DNA from: a virus
Virus record (IMG/VR): IMGVR_UViG_3300017742_000022
Coordinates: 1 to 46,052 of that record
Strand: one strand, 5' to 3'
Length of the DNA: 46,052 nt
A program made the translations under genes and the position numbers. The notes under the pieces are model-generated. The model saw nothing but the letters and a program-made list of their open reading frames with translations, did not search any database and had not been told where the DNA came from. Positions 14,930 through 23,986 of the stretch are shown piece by piece. Each line of letters starts with the position of its first letter. The stretch's first letter is position 1.

Positions 14930-17139
14930 TGTACGAGCAAAGCTTATATAGCGTAATAACGCCAATTAAGAAAAATACAATATCTAGATTAAACAAATCT
15001 AAGAAATGGAAATACGGCTACAGCAAAGAACATGATATTGTTGTAATAAGCAAGACTGGACAAATAGGTGAAATATATAATATACAGAATTTAAAAATAG
15101 CTTTACCCAAAGAGCCAGCTAAAATAGATAAGTCGCATGATAAATGGACGGTAGAAGAATATCCTAAAGAGTTAAAACGAATACAAAGCGTTTTTGATTG
15201 GCGAGATTATCCTGATGACTTCAAAGAAAAATGGGAACCATATATAGATGAACAATTTAAACGAAGAGACGAAGGCCATTGGTTTAATAATAAGGGCATG
15301 GCTACTTACATTACTGGTACTCACTTTATGTACCTGCAGCACTCCAAAATTGACGTTGGGAAGCCAGACTTTAGGGAAGCAAACAGATTATTCTTTATAT
15401 TCTGGGAGGCTTGTAAAGCAGACTCACGAGCTTATGGAATGTGCTACCTTAAGAACCGTCGTTCAGGATTTTCATTTATGTCTTCAGCAGAAACCGTTAA
15501 CTTGGCAACAATTACGTCAGATGCACGGTACGGTATCTTGTCTAAGTCTGGAGCGGATGCTAAGAAAATGTTCACAGACAAGGTTGTACCAATATCAGTC
15601 AACTACCCGTTCTTTTTCAAACCGATCCAGGACGGTATGGACAGGCCCAAGACAGAACTTGCCTATAGAATACCAGCCAGTAGACTCACTAGAAAATCCA
15701 TACAAAATAAACAGGATCAAGAGTTATTGGAAGGGCTCGACACAACGATTGACTGGAAGAACACTGGTGATAACTCCTACGATGGGGAGAAGCTTAAACT
15801 CCTCGTCCACGATGAATCGGGAAAATGGGAAAGGCCGGACAACATCCTCAACAACTGGAGGGTTACGAAAACAACGCTAAGACTAGGAGCAAGAATTATC
15901 GGTAAGTGCATGATGGGGTCAACGTCAAACGCTTTAGATAAAGGAGGCGAAAATTTTAAAAAGCTTTATAATGACTCAGACGTCACGAAAAGAAACCGCA
16001 ATGGACAGACTAAGTCAGGATTATATTCTTTGTTCATTCCTATGGAATGGAATTACGAAGGATTCATTGACAATTATGGAATGCCTGTATTCGAAGACCC
16101 ACCAGCAAACTGTATTGGCCCACACGGGGACGCTATCGAAGTCGGAGTCATCGAGCATTGGAATAATGAAGCGGAAGGATTAAAAGGCGACCAGGACGCT
16201 TTAAATGAGTTTTATAGACAGTTTCCACGCACGGAAGAGCATGCGTTTAGAGATGAAACAAAGAACAGTATATTTAACCTTGTTAAATTATACGAACAAA
16301 TAGATTATAACGAAGATTTATCAAGTACTAATGTAGTAAATATTGGTAGCTTTTCGTGGGAAAATGGAATAAAAGACACTAAAGTTAAATTTACGCCAAA
16401 CCCGAACGGTAGGTTTAAAATAACTTGGGTTCCTAATTATGAATTGCAAAATAAGCAATACACAAAAAATGGTCTTAGGTTTCCCGGCAATGAACATATT
16501 GGCGCTTTTGGGTGCGATAGTTATGACATATCAGGAACAGTTGACGGCAAGGGATCTAAGGGTGCACTACATGGGTTAACTAAGTTTAGCATGGAAAATG
16601 CTCCTCCAAATTCATTTTTTTTAGAATACATTGCAAGACCACAAACTTCTGAAATGTTTTTTGAAGATGTACTTATGGCTTGTGTGTTTTATGGAATGCC
16701 CATATTAGCTGAAAATAACAAACCTAGGTTATTGTACTATTTTAAAAGAAGAGGGTACAGAGGCTACTCAATGAACAGACCGGATAAGATATGGAATAAG
16801 TTATCGGTAGCTGAAAAAGAAATAGGTGGAATTCCAAACTCCAGCGAAGATATTAAACAAGCTCACGCAGCTGCTATAGAAGCTTATATAGATAAATACG
16901 TAGGTTTAAAAGCAGATGGTCAATATGGGGACATGTATTTCAACAACACCTTAAACGATTGGGCAAAATTTGATATAAATAAAAGAACAAAGTTTGACGC
17001 CGCTATAAGTTCAGGCCTTGCTATAATGGCCTGTAATAGGCATTTATATAGGCCAGTTGCCCCTGTTCAAAAACAAAAGTTAAATTTAAATATTGCTAAA
17101 TATAAAAATAGCGGTACAATATCGAAAATAATAAAATAA
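14929..17139 (+). CDS. terL: Terminase large subunit (packaging ATPase and nuclease)
   Basis: A 736-residue motor protein that cuts concatemers and pumps DNA into the head through the portal. The Walker A region is deviant, KNRRSGFSF at 175-183, with lysine at the first position, as I recall for lambda gpA (KSARVGYSK), instead of GKT. Walker B is LLVHDE (D295, E296), followed by a GSTSNALDKGG coupling motif (330-340). The RNase H-like nuclease domain starts with GAFGCDSYD (D530), continues through the AENN region (about 594-597) and ends near RTKFDAAIS. A stretch of the ATPase region has GC content and codon use unlike the rest of the gene. It sits 3 bases before the portal gene. Confidence 0.95.
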   Translation: MYEQSLYSVITPIKKNTISRLNKSKKWKYGYSKEHDIVVISKTGQIGEIYNIQNLKIALPKEPAKIDKSHDKWTVEEYPKELKRIQSVFDWRDYPDDFKEKWEPYIDEQFKRRDEGHWFNNKGMATYITGTHFMYLQHSKIDVGKPDFREANRLFFIFWEACKADSRAYGMCYLKNRRSGFSFMSSAETVNLATITSDARYGILSKSGADAKKMFTDKVVPISVNYPFFFKPIQDGMDRPKTELAYRIPASRLTRKSIQNKQDQELLEGLDTTIDWKNTGDNSYDGEKLKLLVHDESGKWERPDNILNNWRVTKTTLRLGARIIGKCMMGSTSNALDKGGENFKKLYNDSDVTKRNRNGQTKSGLYSLFIPMEWNYEGFIDNYGMPVFEDPPANCIGPHGDAIEVGVIEHWNNEAEGLKGDQDALNEFYRQFPRTEEHAFRDETKNSIFNLVKLYEQIDYNEDLSSTNVVNIGSFSWENGIKDTKVKFTPNPNGRFKITWVPNYELQNKQYTKNGLRFPGNEHIGAFGCDSYDISGTVDGKGSKGALHGLTKFSMENAPPNSFFLEYIARPQTSEMFFEDVLMACVFYGMPILAENNKPRLLYYFKRRGYRGYSMNRPDKIWNKLSVAEKEIGGIPNSSEDIKQAHAAAIEAYIDKYVGLKADGQYGDMYFNNTLNDWAKFDINKRTKFDAAISSGLAIMACNRHLYRPVAPVQKQKLNLNIAKYKNSGTISKIIK

Positions 17140-17142
17140 CGT

Positions 17143-19569
17143 ATGGCTGAGTCAGTTGTAAAAAGTTTTTTTCCTAGCCAAGTTGCTAGTGACGAAGAAA
17201 AAATGTCATCAGAGTATGGCCTTCGGGTAGGTAGAGCTATTCAGGACGAGTGGTTTAAATCGGACTCCGGTACTTCGAGATATAGAAGCAATCAAAATAC
17301 ATTCCATCATTTAAGGTTATACGCAAGAGGCGAACAGCCAATACAAAAGTATAAAGATGAATTATCAATAAATGGGGATTTATCATATCTTAATTTAGAT
17401 TGGAAACCAGTACCAATTATTTCTAAATTTGTAGACATATTGGTTAATGGTATTTCAGAAAGGTCTTTTGATATAAAAGCTTATTCACAAGATCCTTATG
17501 GTGTAAGCAAAAGAACTGCTTATATGGAATCCATTATACGTGATATGCAGACCAAAGAGCTAAACGAATTTGCAGAAGCAGAATTTGGTATTAATCTTTT
17601 TGAAAACAATCCAGATCTTTTACCCGATAGCCAAGAAGAATTAGAGTTACATATGCAGCTAACGTATAAACAAGCTGTAGAGTTAGCTGAAGAGCAGGCA
17701 ATACAGACTTTGTTAAAGGGTAATAATTATGATTTAACAAAGAAAAGAGTTATATACGACCTATCTGTTATAGGTATTGGGGCTGTAAAAAATAGATTTA
17801 GCAAATCAGAGGGCGTTGTTGTTGATTATGTTGACCCCGCTAATTTAGTTTATTCGTACACTGAATCACCATATTTTGATGATATATACTATTGCGGTGA
17901 AGTTAAAAGCATACCTTTAAATGAATTAAAAAAGCAATTTCCTGATTTAACGCAAGAAGATCTTGAGCAAATATCCAAGCAGGGCTTTCAAAATAACGGC
18001 TTTTACGATAGAACAATAAGAAATTACGATCAGTCTGATAGCAATACGGTGCAAGTATTGTACTTTAATTTTAAAACTTATATGAACGAAGTTTACAAAG
18101 TTAAAGAAACAGCTACAGGCGCAAGTAAAATACTTGTTAGAGATGATCAATTTAATCCGCCTATTGAAATGCTTGAAGAGCAATTTGGAAAACTTTCAAG
18201 ATCATTAGAGGTTTTATATGAGGGTGTTTTGGTTTTAGGAACTAACTTTTTGCTAAAATGGGATATGGCAAAAAATATGATGCGTCCAAAAAGTGATCAC
18301 ACTAAAGTGCTCATGAATTACAGTATTGTAGCCCCAAGAATGTATAAAGGTAAAATAGAATCTATAGTCAGCCGCATAACAGGGTTTGCGGATATGATAC
18401 AGCTGACGCATCTTAAATTACAGCAAGTAATGTCAAGAATGATACCTGACGGCGTTTATCTTGATGCAGATGGTTTAGCTGAAATAGATTTAGGCAACGG
18501 AACAAACTACAACCCACAGGAGGCATTAAATATGTTTTTCCAAACAGGTTCTGTTATAGGTAGGTCTATGACTCAAGAGGGAGACATGAATCCTGGCAAA
18601 GTCCCTGTGCAAGAAATAGCAAGTGGGTCTGGCGGTCAAAAATTGCAGTCTTTAATATCTACGTATAATTATTATTTGCAAATGATACGTGATGTTACAG
18701 GTCTTAATGAAGCTAGAGATGGCAGTACCCCTGATTCAAGAGCTTTAGTTGGTATTCAGAAAATGGCCGCTGCGAATTCTAATACCGCAACAAGGCATAT
18801 ATTGGACGCTGGTCTTTTTATAACTGCTCAAACCGCGGAGTGCTTATCATTAAGAATATCAGATATATTGGAATATTCACCATCAAGAGATGCTTTTGTA
18901 CAAAAAATAGGTGGGCATAATGTTGCTACATTAAAAGAAATGTCAGATTTGCACCTTTATGATTTTGGTATATTTTTAGAATTAGCGCCAGACGATGACG
19001 AACGTTCAATGTTGGAAAATAACATACAGACAGCTTTGTCAGCTGGCCTTATAGACCTATCTGATGCAATCGACATAAGAGAAATTAAAAATATAAAGTT
19101 AGCAAATCAAGTTTTAAAAATACGTAGAAAGCGTAAGCAAGAGCAAGACCAGCTAATACAGCAGCAGAATATACAAGCTCAAGCGCAAGCAAACGCACAA
19201 GCTCAAGAGGTAGCTGCCGCTGCTGAAGTACAAAAGAATCAAGCTTTAACGTCTCAAAAAGCTCAGCTGTTGCAAATGGAAAATAATTTTGAATTGCAAA
19301 AAATGCAAGCTGAGGTTGCAGCTAAAAAAGAATTGATGGCTCAGGAATTTCAATATAATATGCAATTAAAAGGCGTAGAGACATCAGGTCAAGCACAGAA
19401 AGAAACGCAAAAAGAAGACAGAAAAGACGAAAGAACAAAGCTGCAAGCAACCCAACAAAGCCAACTTATAGAGCAAAGAAAAAACAATACACCTCCTCAA
19501 AACTTCGAATCTAGCGGAAACGATATTATTGGCGGAGGATTTGACTTAGGTTCCTTCGAGCCTAGGTAA
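17143..19569 (+). CDS. Portal protein
   Basis: An 808-residue protein directly after terL, the standard place for the portal that forms the dodecameric DNA gate and head-tail vertex. The core (residues about 30-650) has portal-like features: an early RYRSNQNTFHHLRLYARG, KPVPIISKFVDILVN (as in portals starting with membrane- or wall-like helices), a central YVDPANLVYSYTES and a GLNEARDGSTPDSRAL motif near the crown. From about 661 to 785 it is Gln/Ala-rich and probably a long coiled coil or barrel, unusually long. No enzymatic motif. Stop is 32 bases before the scaffold-like gene. Confidence 0.9.
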   Translation: MAESVVKSFFPSQVASDEEKMSSEYGLRVGRAIQDEWFKSDSGTSRYRSNQNTFHHLRLYARGEQPIQKYKDELSINGDLSYLNLDWKPVPIISKFVDILVNGISERSFDIKAYSQDPYGVSKRTAYMESIIRDMQTKELNEFAEAEFGINLFENNPDLLPDSQEELELHMQLTYKQAVELAEEQAIQTLLKGNNYDLTKKRVIYDLSVIGIGAVKNRFSKSEGVVVDYVDPANLVYSYTESPYFDDIYYCGEVKSIPLNELKKQFPDLTQEDLEQISKQGFQNNGFYDRTIRNYDQSDSNTVQVLYFNFKTYMNEVYKVKETATGASKILVRDDQFNPPIEMLEEQFGKLSRSLEVLYEGVLVLGTNFLLKWDMAKNMMRPKSDHTKVLMNYSIVAPRMYKGKIESIVSRITGFADMIQLTHLKLQQVMSRMIPDGVYLDADGLAEIDLGNGTNYNPQEALNMFFQTGSVIGRSMTQEGDMNPGKVPVQEIASGSGGQKLQSLISTYNYYLQMIRDVTGLNEARDGSTPDSRALVGIQKMAAANSNTATRHILDAGLFITAQTAECLSLRISDILEYSPSRDAFVQKIGGHNVATLKEMSDLHLYDFGIFLELAPDDDERSMLENNIQTALSAGLIDLSDAIDIREIKNIKLANQVLKIRRKRKQEQDQLIQQQNIQAQAQANAQAQEVAAAAEVQKNQALTSQKAQLLQMENNFELQKMQAEVAAKKELMAQEFQYNMQLKGVETSGQAQKETQKEDRKDERTKLQATQQSQLIEQRKNNTPPQNFESSGNDIIGGGFDLGSFEPR

Positions 19570-19601
19570 TAATAATAGTAATAATTATATAATATTTTAT
19601 C

Positions 19602-20804
19602 ATGTTAGAAAACCAAGAAGAGGTTCTTGACTCCCAAGAGGAAGTGCAAGAGCAAGCTGCTGCTGAAAATAAAGCACCAGAGCAAAATGTAGACTCACCT
19701 GTATCCCAGGATGATGAAGGCACAATAAAAGTAGATTTTACTAAACTCAATAAAGAAGAAAATGCCGTTCAAGAGCAAAGCGCAGATGACAGCGATGTTG
19801 TTATCGGAGAATCCCAAGACAGTAGCAACAGCGAAGAAGTGGTTGAAGAAGTACGGGAGTCCGAACAAGAAGAATCAACTGTTCTCGAAGAAGTAACCGA
19901 AGAAGAAGTTGTTGAACAAGTAGAGGAGCTCACTGAGCAAGTTGAGCAAGCTATAGTTGAGGCTGATGCCGGCATTGATTTACCAGAAAATATTCAAAAA
20001 GTTGTTGACTTTATGAATGACACGGGAGGAAGTCTAGAAGACTATGTAAAACTCAATACCGATTATTCTGCATTAAACGAAGCACAGCTTATTAAAGAGT
20101 ATTATGAAACCACTAAGCCTCACTTAGATAAAGAAGACATAGAACTTCTTATGGAAGACTTTTCATATGACGAAGAGTTAGATGAGCCAAAAGAAATACG
20201 TAAAGCTAAAATTGCTTTTAAAGAAGAAGCTGCTAAAGCAAAGCAACATCTTGAAAAAATTAAAAACAATTATTACGAAGAAATTAAAGCTGGATCAAAA
20301 TTAAATCCAGAACAACAAAAAGCCGTTGACTTTTTTAACAGGTACAATAAAGAACAAGAAACCGTTAAAAAGGAAAACGAACAACAAGCAAAAATATTTT
20401 TACAGCAAACTGATACTGTTTTTAGTGAGAATTTCAAAGGTTTTGATTATTCTGTTGGAGACAAAAAGTATAGGTTTAAAGTTAAAGATACCACAGAGGT
20501 TAAAGACACCCAAAGCGACATCAATAATTTCGTCAAGAAGTTCTTGAACGACAAAAATGAAATGGTAGACGCAAAAGGTTATCACAAATCTCTATTTACA
20601 GCAATGAATGCTGATGCTATTGCTAATCACTTTTACGAACAAGGTAAAGCTGATGCAATGAAAAGCAGTATTGAAAAATCTAAAAACGTAGATATGGATC
20701 CGAGAGGGACTCATGAAAAAGTTACTACGGCAAATGGTTGGCAAATACGTGCGGTTCCAAACAATAGTGTTAGTGGTTCAAAGTTGAAAATTAAAAAAAG
20801 ATAA
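19602..20804 (+). CDS. Putative scaffolding protein
   Basis: A 400-residue acidic protein between portal and capsid genes. Residues about 3-130 are dominated by Glu, Gln, Val and Ser (EEVVEEVRESEQEESTV type) and are likely disordered. Residues about 130-280 are helical and charged. The C-terminal part is basic (KYRFKVKD, SKLKIKKR). Acidic N-terminus, helical body and basic C-terminus placed immediately before the capsid gene are typical of scaffolds, whose basic tail binds the capsid protein. No protease motif is visible, so I do not call a maturation protease. Confidence 0.7.
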   Translation: MLENQEEVLDSQEEVQEQAAAENKAPEQNVDSPVSQDDEGTIKVDFTKLNKEENAVQEQSADDSDVVIGESQDSSNSEEVVEEVRESEQEESTVLEEVTEEEVVEQVEELTEQVEQAIVEADAGIDLPENIQKVVDFMNDTGGSLEDYVKLNTDYSALNEAQLIKEYYETTKPHLDKEDIELLMEDFSYDEELDEPKEIRKAKIAFKEEAAKAKQHLEKIKNNYYEEIKAGSKLNPEQQKAVDFFNRYNKEQETVKKENEQQAKIFLQQTDTVFSENFKGFDYSVGDKKYRFKVKDTTEVKDTQSDINNFVKKFLNDKNEMVDAKGYHKSLFTAMNADAIANHFYEQGKADAMKSSIEKSKNVDMDPRGTHEKVTTANGWQIRAVPNNSVSGSKLKIKKR

Positions 20805-20826
20805 TTAACCATTAAAAAATAAAAAA

Positions 20827-22257
20827 ATGGCATTTGCAACTTCGCCAACCTCGTTGGCAAACTTAAGTCACTTAACCCCACGCCCTATTAAAGGGTTGTT
20901 TGGTGACAACTATCTTTCTGTAGGAGAGATGGATTTTACACAACAATTTCTACCTGAAGTATACGAAAAAGAAGTAGAGAGATACGGTAACCGTACTATC
21001 TCTGGATTTTTACGTATGGTTGGGGCTGAAATGCCTATGGCTTCTGATCAAGTAGTATGGTCTGAGCAAGGGCGCTTACACATCGCTTATGATGACGTAG
21101 AAGTAGTAGATACAACTAACCTTACATTCCCAGCTGGCCACTTGATTGGACCAGGAATGACAATCGTTGTGTCTAAAGGATTTACAACTCAAAAAGCTTA
21201 TGTAAAGACCGTAACAGGGCAAAATGTAGAAGTAGACACTTACGGTGAAGTATCTGGTATTACAGTTACTGGTGCTGACGTAAAAGTATTTGTTTACGGA
21301 TCTGAATACTCTAAAGGGACTTCACAAGCTGGTAATTCAGTTGACGCTTCTTTCACAACTTTCAACAACAAACCAATTATCTTGCGTGACAAGTATAATG
21401 TAAACGGTTCTGATGTTGCTCAAATTGGTTGGGTAGAAGTAACTACTGAAGCTGGAACTTCTGGTTACCTTTGGTACTTAAAATCTGAGCACGAAGCTCG
21501 TATCCGTTTTGAAGATCAACTTGAAATGGCTATGGTAGAAGCTGAGAAATCATTAAACATTGACGGAACAACAAGAGATATTGCACAAGCTGCTGGATTT
21601 GGTGGTGGTGGAACAATCACTGGTTCTGACGGTTTATTCTCTGTGCTTGAAACTCGTGGTCTTGTATATAATGACGCTGATTTTGGAGCTGCTGGCGCTG
21701 GTGGTGCACCAAGCCCAGGGCTAGGTGAATTTGATACTATTTTAGCTGAGCTAGATAAGCAAGGAGCTATCGAGGAAAACATGCTTTTCTTAGATAGAAC
21801 AACTTCTTTGTCTATTGACAATATGCTTGCGCAGCAAAATACTTACGGAGCTGGTGGTACATCTTACGGTGTATTTGACAACTCTGCAGATATGGCGTTG
21901 AACTTAGGGTTCTCTGGATTCCGTAGAGGTTCTTATGACTTCTATAAAACTGACTGGAAATATCTAAACGATTCTACTACTCGTGGATTAGTTGCTGATG
22001 TGGATGGCGTTTTGGTACCGGCTGGAACTTCAACAGTTTATGATCAACAATTAGGAAAAAATATCTCACGACCATTTCTACACATCCGCTACAGAGCTTC
22101 TGAAGCTGATGACCGTAGATTAAAGTCTTGGGTAACTGGTTCAGTTGGTGGTAACTTCACAAGTGACGCGGATGAAATGAATGTTCATTTCTTATCTGAA
22201 AGAGCACTATGTGTACAAGCTGCTAACAACTTCGTATTGTTGAAATCAACAGTCTAG
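20827..22257 (+). CDS. Major capsid protein
   Basis: A 476-residue protein in the expected position after portal and scaffold. Its codon use stands out: arginine is often CGT and third positions are more often C/G than in neighbours, which mostly use AGA, a sign of high expression. The sequence has an N-terminal arm, a mixed alpha/beta body with GFLRMVGAEMPMASDQVVW, a Gly/Ala-rich loop near residues 258-297 and a C-terminal RPFLHIRYRASEADDRRLK. I infer an HK97-like fold from family knowledge, not from motifs. The leader is A-rich (ATTAAAAAATAAAAAA). A hairpin follows the stop. Confidence 0.85.
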   Translation: MAFATSPTSLANLSHLTPRPIKGLFGDNYLSVGEMDFTQQFLPEVYEKEVERYGNRTISGFLRMVGAEMPMASDQVVWSEQGRLHIAYDDVEVVDTTNLTFPAGHLIGPGMTIVVSKGFTTQKAYVKTVTGQNVEVDTYGEVSGITVTGADVKVFVYGSEYSKGTSQAGNSVDASFTTFNNKPIILRDKYNVNGSDVAQIGWVEVTTEAGTSGYLWYLKSEHEARIRFEDQLEMAMVEAEKSLNIDGTTRDIAQAAGFGGGGTITGSDGLFSVLETRGLVYNDADFGAAGAGGAPSPGLGEFDTILAELDKQGAIEENMLFLDRTTSLSIDNMLAQQNTYGAGGTSYGVFDNSADMALNLGFSGFRRGSYDFYKTDWKYLNDSTTRGLVADVDGVLVPAGTSTVYDQQLGKNISRPFLHIRYRASEADDRRLKSWVTGSVGGNFTSDADEMNVHFLSERALCVQAANNFVLLKSTV

Positions 22258-22269
22258 TATTACTTTAAT

Positions 22270-22310
22270 GTAGTAATTACCCTCGTTGAATCTACGGGGG
22301 TAGTTATTAC
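22270..22310 (+). terminator. Hairpin after the capsid gene (weak rho-independent terminator or processing site)
   Basis: Left arm GTAGTAATTACCC (22270-22282) pairs with GGGTAGTTATTAC (22298-22310): 13 base pairs including two G-U pairs, with a 15-base loop. It is followed by a T-rich but interrupted run (CTTTATTAACATTTTTATTAT). It would partly end or stabilise the 3' end of the capsid transcript, giving more capsid message than downstream message. The function is inferred from structure. Confidence 0.65.
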
Positions 22311-22339
22311 CTTTATTAACATTTTTATTATATTATATT

Positions 22340-23164
22340 ATGGCTAAGAAAGCTAAAGCAGAAGAAGCAATTGAGGTTGCACCTCAACCAACTAGTGCAA
22401 AAAATGCACCAGTTCAAAAACCCGCAAAACTAACGTGGGAAATTAAAGATAGATTATACACGTTAAAAAGCAATAAGCGACCTTTAGTATTCACAATACC
22501 TTCAAGACATACGGCTAAGCGGCCGTTACTTTGGTTTGACGAAGAGCAAGGGTATCAAAGAGAGCTAAAATATGCCACTAATCAAAGGTCTCCATTTGTT
22601 GATGAACAACAAGGGCCAGCTACACTGGGTAGAATTGTAATGAGAGATGGCGCGCTGCGTGTACCAAAAGAAAACCAAGTTTTACAAAAATTACTTTCTT
22701 TATATCATCCATTTAGAAATGAAGTTTACGAAGAATACAAACCAGCCCAACAAGCAGCAAACCAATTAGATTGGATTGAAGCGGAGATAGCGGCTTTAAA
22801 TTTAGCTAAATCACTTAGTGTTGATGAGTTAGAAGCTATATTAAGAGTTGAGTTTGGTAATAAAGTAAACGAACTGTCTAGCAGTGAATTAAAAAGAGAC
22901 GGGCTAATTTTTGCTAAAAGAAAGCCATTGTTATTCTCGGAGCTAGCTCAAGATGACAACGTGCAATTAAGAAACTTTGGTATTAAAGCGGTTGAAGCTA
23001 GAATTATTCAGCTATCCGCGGATCAAAGAACATTTACATATGGTGATGCCAAAAGAAAACTTTTAACTATACCGTTTGATGAAAACCCATATTCAGCATT
23101 AGCTGCTTGGTTTAAAACAGACGACGGTGTTGAGGTTTATAAGGCAATTGAAAAACGACTTTAA
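22340..23164 (+). CDS. Post-capsid virion protein of unknown function
   Basis: A 274-residue protein that starts with a Lys/Ala/Pro-rich disordered segment (residues 1-30) and continues with a helix-rich charged body. Motifs seen: KRPLVFTIPSRHT, LWFDEEQGYQRELKYATNQ, ELEAILRVEFGNKV, and a C-terminal ALAAWFKTDDGVEVYKAIE. I do not recognise a family with certainty. Position after the major capsid protein and between two hairpins suggests a head decoration or connector protein. It could also be a regulatory or assembly factor; the reason for its being bracketed by hairpins is unclear. Confidence 0.6.
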   Translation: MAKKAKAEEAIEVAPQPTSAKNAPVQKPAKLTWEIKDRLYTLKSNKRPLVFTIPSRHTAKRPLLWFDEEQGYQRELKYATNQRSPFVDEQQGPATLGRIVMRDGALRVPKENQVLQKLLSLYHPFRNEVYEEYKPAQQAANQLDWIEAEIAALNLAKSLSVDELEAILRVEFGNKVNELSSSELKRDGLIFAKRKPLLFSELAQDDNVQLRNFGIKAVEARIIQLSADQRTFTYGDAKRKLLTIPFDENPYSALAAWFKTDDGVEVYKAIEKRL

Positions 23165-23173
23165 TAGTCACTC

Positions 23174-23212
23174 ATAGTGGTTAGGCCATCTTTGAGGTGG
23201 CTTAATTACTAT
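23174..23212 (+). terminator. Intergenic hairpin after the post-capsid gene
   Basis: The arms ATAGTGGTTAGGCCA (23174-23188) and TGGCTTAATTACTAT (23198-23212) form 15 base pairs with three G-U pairs and a 9-base loop. There is no T-tract after it (ATAATAGAATATGG follows), so it is a poor terminator. It is more likely an RNA-processing or stability element, or an attenuator; that is inference. It resembles the hairpin after the capsid gene in stem length and G-U placement on the 3' arm. Confidence 0.5.
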
Positions 23213-23224
23213 AAATAATAGAAT

Positions 23225-23983
23225 ATGGCTGTAAGCATAGATACTGTTTATCAAAGAGTATTATCAATACTCAACAAAGAACAACGAGGGTATGTTACGC
23301 CTCAGGAATTTAATTTATTTGCAAATCAAGCGCAGTTAGATTTATTTGAGCAATACTTTTACGATATAAATCAATTTGGTAGATTACCAGGTAATGATAC
23401 TGAATATTCAGATATGCTAAAGTTACTTGATGAAAAAATAGCTATATTTGAAACACGTGATAATCTAGTGTATTCAATAGCAGATAGTTCATTTATACTG
23501 CCACAAAATATGTACCGCCTTGGTACTGTAATATACAAAAATTCCACAACAAAATTAATACTAGACCCTGCTTTAGGGCCAGAAACACCTCAAACAACGA
23601 TAGAAGAAGTTACTGTAGAAAGGATTAATGCAAATGAGTTTTTATATATAAATTCTTCTCCACTTACAAAACCCAAAAACGTTAGACCTATATATGTAGC
23701 CGATAACAGAGGCCTTAAAGTATATGGAGATCAAGAAATACAACTAGATGTAGATTTAACGTATATAAAGCAGCCTGCTAAAGTTGAATGGAAATACCAA
23801 ATGGTATTAGGTGAAGCTTTATATGATTCAACATATTCCGTTGATTTTGAACTGCACACCTCTGAGGAAACTGAATTGGTTATAAAGATACTTGAGCTAG
23901 CAAGTTTAGCAGCAAAAGAGTTAGCCGTTAATCAGCTCGCGACACAAGAAGAGGTTAGGAATACACAACAAGAAAAATCATAA
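23225..23983 (+). CDS. Head-tail connector / adaptor-like protein
   Basis: A 252-residue protein. The N-terminal half is helical (TVYQRVLSILNKEQRGYVT, FNLFANQAQLDLFEQYF), the layout seen in connector or ring proteins of podoviruses, where a helical bundle docks on the portal. The second half is beta-rich (NMYRLGTVIYKNSTTKL; QEIQLDVDLTYIKQPAKVEW) and ends in a helix. No catalytic motif. Together with the next gene it probably forms the tail-tube adaptor under the portal. The assignment rests on gene order and secondary-structure pattern. Confidence 0.6.
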   Translation: MAVSIDTVYQRVLSILNKEQRGYVTPQEFNLFANQAQLDLFEQYFYDINQFGRLPGNDTEYSDMLKLLDEKIAIFETRDNLVYSIADSSFILPQNMYRLGTVIYKNSTTKLILDPALGPETPQTTIEEVTVERINANEFLYINSSPLTKPKNVRPIYVADNRGLKVYGDQEIQLDVDLTYIKQPAKVEWKYQMVLGEALYDSTYSVDFELHTSEETELVIKILELASLAAKELAVNQLATQEEVRNTQQEKS

Positions 23984-23986
23984 TAA

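Noticed and set aside
15248-15880. A 210-residue open frame in +1 relative to terL
   Set aside because: It lies wholly inside conserved TerL motifs, has no leader, and its length is explained by the GC-rich codons of that stretch, which make stop codons rare in other frames.
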